The notes under the pieces: generated by a model
Databases searched by the model: none
What the model saw: the letters and a program-made list of their open reading frames with translations, nothing else
What the model was told of the DNA's origin: nothing
Origin: Gentiana macrophylla
Taxonomy: Eukaryota > Streptophyta > Magnoliopsida > Gentianales > Gentianaceae
DNA: 64,000 nucleotides
Reading direction: 5' to 3'
NCBI GenBank assembly: GCA_026214975.1
Contig: CM047809.1
Span: 27,355,375-27,419,374, forward strand
Part shown: piece by piece, positions 59,710 through 64,000 of the stretch
Layout of the letters: each line of letters begins with the position of its first letter
Numbering within the stretch: position 1 is the stretch's first letter
Position numbers and translations under genes: made by a program

Positions 59710-61524
59710 TGTTAGGTGTGATGCCCGAAAGACAATTTTGTAATTGTTTTATTTAATAAATGAAATGATGTTATTATTCATATTTATTATTCTCATATTC
59801 ACCGATGTGACAATAGTATTTATACTACATAAAACCCTAAAGTATATCGTTTATGTAATCACTTAAGTCAGTGTATGGGATATACACAGAAGGATTGAGT
59901 TAGTGAAGATGTACTTAAAATACAATTAGCCCGTAGCGAAGTTAATCGAGAGTATCGGGTCTCTCCTTTAACGTGCTATTAATGCGCGAGAACACAATAT
60001 GTGTGATTTTCTTATCGGACTTTCGGTTAAGAGAACCTAATGGGGCATTTATATATGATAGATATATCATATAGAAATTTGGACCGATTTGATTAGAGTT
60101 CACGATATAATTCCGTAATCGAAGTCTTATCGAATCAATGGATGATCATATTTATGGATATATCTTAATCTCGAGGTGATCACGATCAAGCGCTTGAATC
60201 GCATTATGAAGTTTGACTTGACGGTTAAGGATTACACCGAGTCTGTGGTCCGAATTACCCCATCTTGGCATTGTCTTTGGATTGAGTGAGTAGTACGTGT
60301 TATCACGATACGGAATCCATTCCTTCCATTTATGGAAGTAGATAAACGATTTCTTATTTGTTAATCCTAGAGCGATCGATCGATCGCATGCGAGTTCATA
60401 TTACATCGATTAGCTACCCGGTGAGTTGTATGAATTAATTGATCACTAGGGGTTAATGGTAAATAAGGATAAGAGGTTCTAAAAAAGGTTAACGGTAACT
60501 TCCCGATTTAGAATGAACAGTCTATGGAGGATTAATCCATATGTAATGATTAATCAATGGACGCTTGTTATTATTCTCGTGAGGAGATAAATATAATCTT
60601 ATAATCGGATGAGTGCGATCACGGGATTATGGTGGCATATTCTGTGATTGATTTATCGAATATAATTATTCTATAATTATTTATTTGATTTATCGGAGTC
60701 GATTATTAGTCCATGGTCCCCGACGTGCCTCCTATATAGCATAGCTATTCTCGAACGTCGAATCCTAATAATATTAATTTAGTTCTTGTTGGACTTTATT
60801 AAAGCGATATGTGAATTAATTGTTTAGTGGACTATTAAATTAGTGGAAATTTAAATAATTAAATATGTGGAAAATACATTTTCCATAATCTTGGCCCAAT
60901 TAGTGTGTGTGTGGAAAAAATCATATTGACTAGGTCAATGATGATAAATTTCGCCCCATGTGTTTATTGGTCAACAAGAAATTAGTTTTCTTGTGATTAA
61001 TAAGACATAATGCATAAAATATTTATTGGATAAATATTTATGGTAAATAATAAAGATAAATATTATTCTAGATTTTTCTAGAATATCATGGAATTATCTT
61101 TTATTAATTGGATTATTTATTTGCAAAATAAAAATCCTTGGAGGTTAAGTTTTACTCTCCTATATAAAGAGAGTTCTCACAAGCCTTACAACACACATAA
61201 AAATTCGACACACACCTCTTAGTGAGGAGAAAAGAATTTTCGTCCAAGGAAGATTTGGGGAGAAATCTTGGAGATTTTTCCGGGTAGCATATCGGAAGGG
61301 TTCGAGTCGAGAATTCCTTCCACCGGGAGTTGCTTGGATCACACGTACGGAAGATCGTGGTGCTCTTCACACCTCCTTTTCTTTTGCGGTTCTTCAACTT
61401 GAATTTCGAGATTCAAGAGGTATGATCTACATCCCCCTTGTAGAATATATCTAGTTATTTTATTACGTATATTTTATAGATCTAGATCCTTAAATCGCTT
61501 CCGTTGCGGATGGTATTACTAACA
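59710..61524 (+). repeat. 5' LTR of the 59710 element
   Basis: 1815 bp. TATA segment CTATATAAA (61160-61168) between ACTCTC and GAGAGT, as in the 19613 element. Confidence 0.9.
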
Positions 61525-63503
61525 GTGGTATCAGAGACAAGGTTGATCTATATTTATACGTATAAAATATTAGATCTAGGAGTGGTAAAACATGTAGATT
61601 TTTTGTCCCAATTTTTTTTTAAAAAAGGGGCCGATGCATGCATGATTAATTTTTATGTTATGAATGTCTTGGTTGAAGAGATGGATTGGGGTTGGTACTG
61701 TTTACTCGTTAGATCTATTGTAGCTCATTTGTTTAGTAACAATTGAGCATAGGAATTGTATTTTATTTATGTCAATTTTCGTAATTTATATGAAAAAGTA
61801 GCATCTTTTATTGTAATTTTGAATATCCGGGCTGGAAAAGATGAAGATCTTGCTGGAAAATTGAAGATCAAGGCGAAACCCAAGGTATGAACGAGGAGAA
61901 ACGGATAAAATTTTATTAAAAACTGCTACAGGACTTTCTGCAACGCTGAAAAGCGTCGCTATAAGTCTTGTTTAATAAAAATTTGCGGCTAGGGTTTTAT
62001 TTATGTTGCGGCAGCATCAAATTTTTTGTTAACCTAATTTTTTTTTGTTTACTAAACTGCCGTTTGAAAAAAAAATATATATATATTATTTTTGGAAAAT
62101 AATTATTAGCAGCCGCATGTAATAATAAAAAAAAAATTGGATTAATTATAATAAATTGGATTTATTTAATTAAAAAGACTTTTTCTCCTCTCGGGTGTTC
62201 GTGGTTCGTGATCCGGCGGTTCGAGTTCAAGATTCGAAGATCAAGACTCGAAGACAACAAGATTGTAATTTATTTTTTCCTAGGATAGATTAGATACGGG
62301 GGTACCAACAATCCATCTCGGTGTTTAAATTTTCCGCAATTTATTTTTTATGTGTTCGATCATAAAATAGATATAAAATCGGAATTGCCATGACATGCAT
62401 CATATCATAAATCCACTCCATGCATACATGTAGAATTTTAATTTTGGTAATTAAAATAGGCATGTATACAAACTCGCGTAATTAGTTGAAATTTAATTAA
62501 TACGTGGTAATTAATTAATTTAGTAACTAATTAAAGATCCGAGGACGGGTTATGAAATCGTTAAGCCTTTCGGTGTGCGTTCTCGGTGAACCGCCTTAAA
62601 GCCCAAACGAGATCACGTTTTCAATTCGTAGTGTCTACGAGATTGAATGATGGTAAAAGAACAATAAATCTTGGATAAAAGCGGTTCGCTTATAGGTTGG
62701 GTGGTCAAGCGAGCTAGGCTCGACCGACTTACCCTCTAGTGTGATGTATGCACGGGGTCCGGCAAGACTAAGCTACACCGGAGAACGGAGGGGTGATTCC
62801 TTCTTATCTCAATAGGGTTTGTCTTGACCCGATTTTAATCCGGATCATCACATATGTTCCAACGAATAGGGACGGGTAGGCTTGCCTACGTTACCGACAC
62901 CATTCGGAATCCTTGATTTGATGTGCTTTTATGTTAACATCAAAAATACGTGGTTAGTTAACCCACCACCACTTCAAAATTATTGAGTGGGAGCGGGGGA
63001 GGCGATAGCCAACCCCACGGCCTCTACTATAGATACAAGTAAGTGAGAGAAGGGTGGCGCTCGCGGCGCTTTGATTCGTTCCCTACGGATGGTGTTCACC
63101 CTATCAACATTCATGGCTTGGTCTCCGAAAGGATAGGATTTACGGGTACTCGTCGGGTCACCGACCTATCCTACGACGGCACACTCGGGCGTACTAAGGG
63201 ATCCGATATAGTAGGTCACACTCATAAAGGATATTTTTGGTAATATCTAGGCTAAAAAAGGAAGGTAGTCAATGAATAAAGGGATGTTCGATTCTCGTGG
63301 GATGTTTGATTCTCACAAGTTATTCATTGATGAGATTGTCTCGATTTAACCGTCATCTTTTTGACCTACCCTACGGCGGCACTGAGATGCGAGGTTAAAA
63401 CCTTGGAATGGTAGAGTAGACTTAATTTTAGTTTACAATTCCTAAAATAATATATAGTAGTGTTAAACTTGAATTAATATATGTCATTTTATTTTCAGCA
63501 AAA
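61525..63503 (+). other. Leader of the 59710 element
   Basis: Non-coding, about 2 kb. A hairpin at 62561-62598 has loop TCGGT (62583-62587), inner stem GTTC/GAAC and closing stem TTAAG/CTTAA. Blocks GAGTGGGAGCG (about 62984) and CCGAAAGGATAGGATT (about 63126) are shared with the 19613 element's leader. Confidence 0.7.
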
Positions 63504-64000
63504 ATGTCTGCTCAAATTTCTGCTTTACTGTCTGAAAAATTAACGGGAAACAACTTTAAGAAATGGAAGAGTAACTTAAACGTGGTACTCACATATGAGA
63601 ATGTGCAACATGTGCTTACTTCTGAATGCCCTACGGTGGCGATCCAAAAACCTGGTAAAGCTGAGATCGAACAGCGTAATCGCTGGGTCAAAGCAGATAA
63701 CCGGGATCTTGGGATCATCCAGCTGGCGGCAGTGTCGGATGTTATTAGGACCCAGATTGAAGAGTTTGAGTCTGCAGGAGAAATCATGCGGAAACTTACT
63801 ACGATGTTTGGATCACCTAGCAACCAAGCAAGACACGATGCCATCAGGTTGGCCGTTAACACGAAATTGAAGAAAGGTCAAGCGTTGAATGGTCATGTTC
63901 GAATATGATCAGTTACTTCAATGACGCCGGTATTCATGGATCAAAGTTCGATGAAGCAACTCAAGTATCGATGATTTTGGAATCGTTGACTCCTGAGTTT
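63504..64000 (+). pseudogene. copia gag N-terminal part, one-base frameshift, cut by window end
   Basis: Starts MSAQISALLSEKLTGNNFKK and continues with WKSNLNVVLTYENVQHVLTS and RWVKADNRDLGIIQ, the N-terminal part of the UBN2-type gag of Ty1/copia. The frame runs to a stop at 63906-63908, but sequence from about 63901 onward continues the gag in the next frame (SYFNDAGIHGSKFDEATQVS). One A too few in CGAATATG (about 63899-63906) explains this. The C-terminal part lies outside the window. Gag would form the particle that copies both this element and non-autonomous relatives. Confidence 0.88.

Larger units (their letters stand above)
43663..64000 (+). mobile_element. Ty3/gypsy element of Tat/Retand type with two nested copia-type insertions; 3' end outside window
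   Basis: 5' LTR 43663-44170, primer site, gag-protease-reverse transcriptase-RNase H-integrase to 49543, an antisense frame, then the copia-type insertion 50072-59427 and the rest of the 3' region (59433-59625). The 3' LTR begins at 59626 and is broken at 59709 by another copia-type element. The gag finger (CX2HX4HX4C type), integrase after RNase H and an antisense frame downstream of pol are Tat-group features. Many stops and shifts make it inactive. Confidence 0.9.
59710..64000 (+). mobile_element. Copia-type LTR element, 5' part only; likely autonomous partner of the 19613 element
   Basis: 5' LTR 59710-61524 (TGTTAGG...CTAACA), primer site TGGTATCAGAGAC (61526-61538), a 2 kb leader and the start of gag. 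It is inserted into the gypsy 3' LTR, so it is younger than that element. The LTR start (TGTTAGGTGT..TGCCCGAAAGACAATT) and leader blocks match the element at 19613. Confidence 0.9.

Overview
This window is repeat-dense nuclear DNA of a flowering plant, most likely a eudicot; I cannot name the species. The evidence is plant-type LTR retrotransposons (tRNA-Asp- and tRNA-Met-primed), CACTA, hAT, Harbinger, Mutator-like and Stowaway elements, a SINE, a plant mitochondrial ccmFN/trnK fragment, and one intronless BCS1/OM66-type AAA-ATPase gene. Only that gene (38946-40507) looks like an ordinary host gene, and its reading frame is broken by one base.

Layout. 1-7706: an inverted LTR piece, interrupted by a complete 5.8 kb non-coding LTR element (1414-7234, TSD ACATG) that carries a nested hAT MITE. 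7712-9542: a solo LTR (TSD TGTCC). 9548-16612: decayed intergenic DNA with a (TC)n tract, a SINE and several MITEs. 16613-35694: a minus-strand Ty1/copia element, broken by a plus-strand copia-type element (19613-28498, TSD CTTGA), a CACTA transposon (28744-33307, TSD CAA) and a Harbinger MITE (35153-35645, TSD TTA). 35695-38640: foldback repeats around a mitochondrial insert. 38641-40900: the AAA-ATPase gene, with a Mutator-like MITE against its promoter. 40900-43662: intergenic DNA with short tandem repeats. 43663 to the window end: a Tat/Retand-like Ty3/gypsy element. It is interrupted by a copia-type element (50072-59427, TSD GTTAC), and its 3' LTR is interrupted by a second copia-type element (59710 onward) whose gag starts at 63504 and which leaves the window.

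How the parts relate. Target-site duplications and split flanks give the order of nesting at each site. The elements at 19613 and 59710 share LTR ends and leader, but only the second still has a readable gag, so they look like a non-autonomous/autonomous pair. The element at 50072 has the same design with a heavily decayed pol. The sequences most worth a second look are non-coding: a tRNA-Asp-like relic between two primer-binding sites (2108-2240); a palindrome centred on a primer-binding site (1-172); hairpins with conserved loops and changing stems in element leaders; short dyad motifs clustered upstream of LTR TATA boxes; and TATA boxes held in the loop of an inverted repeat.

All family assignments come from reading the sequence; no database search was possible.
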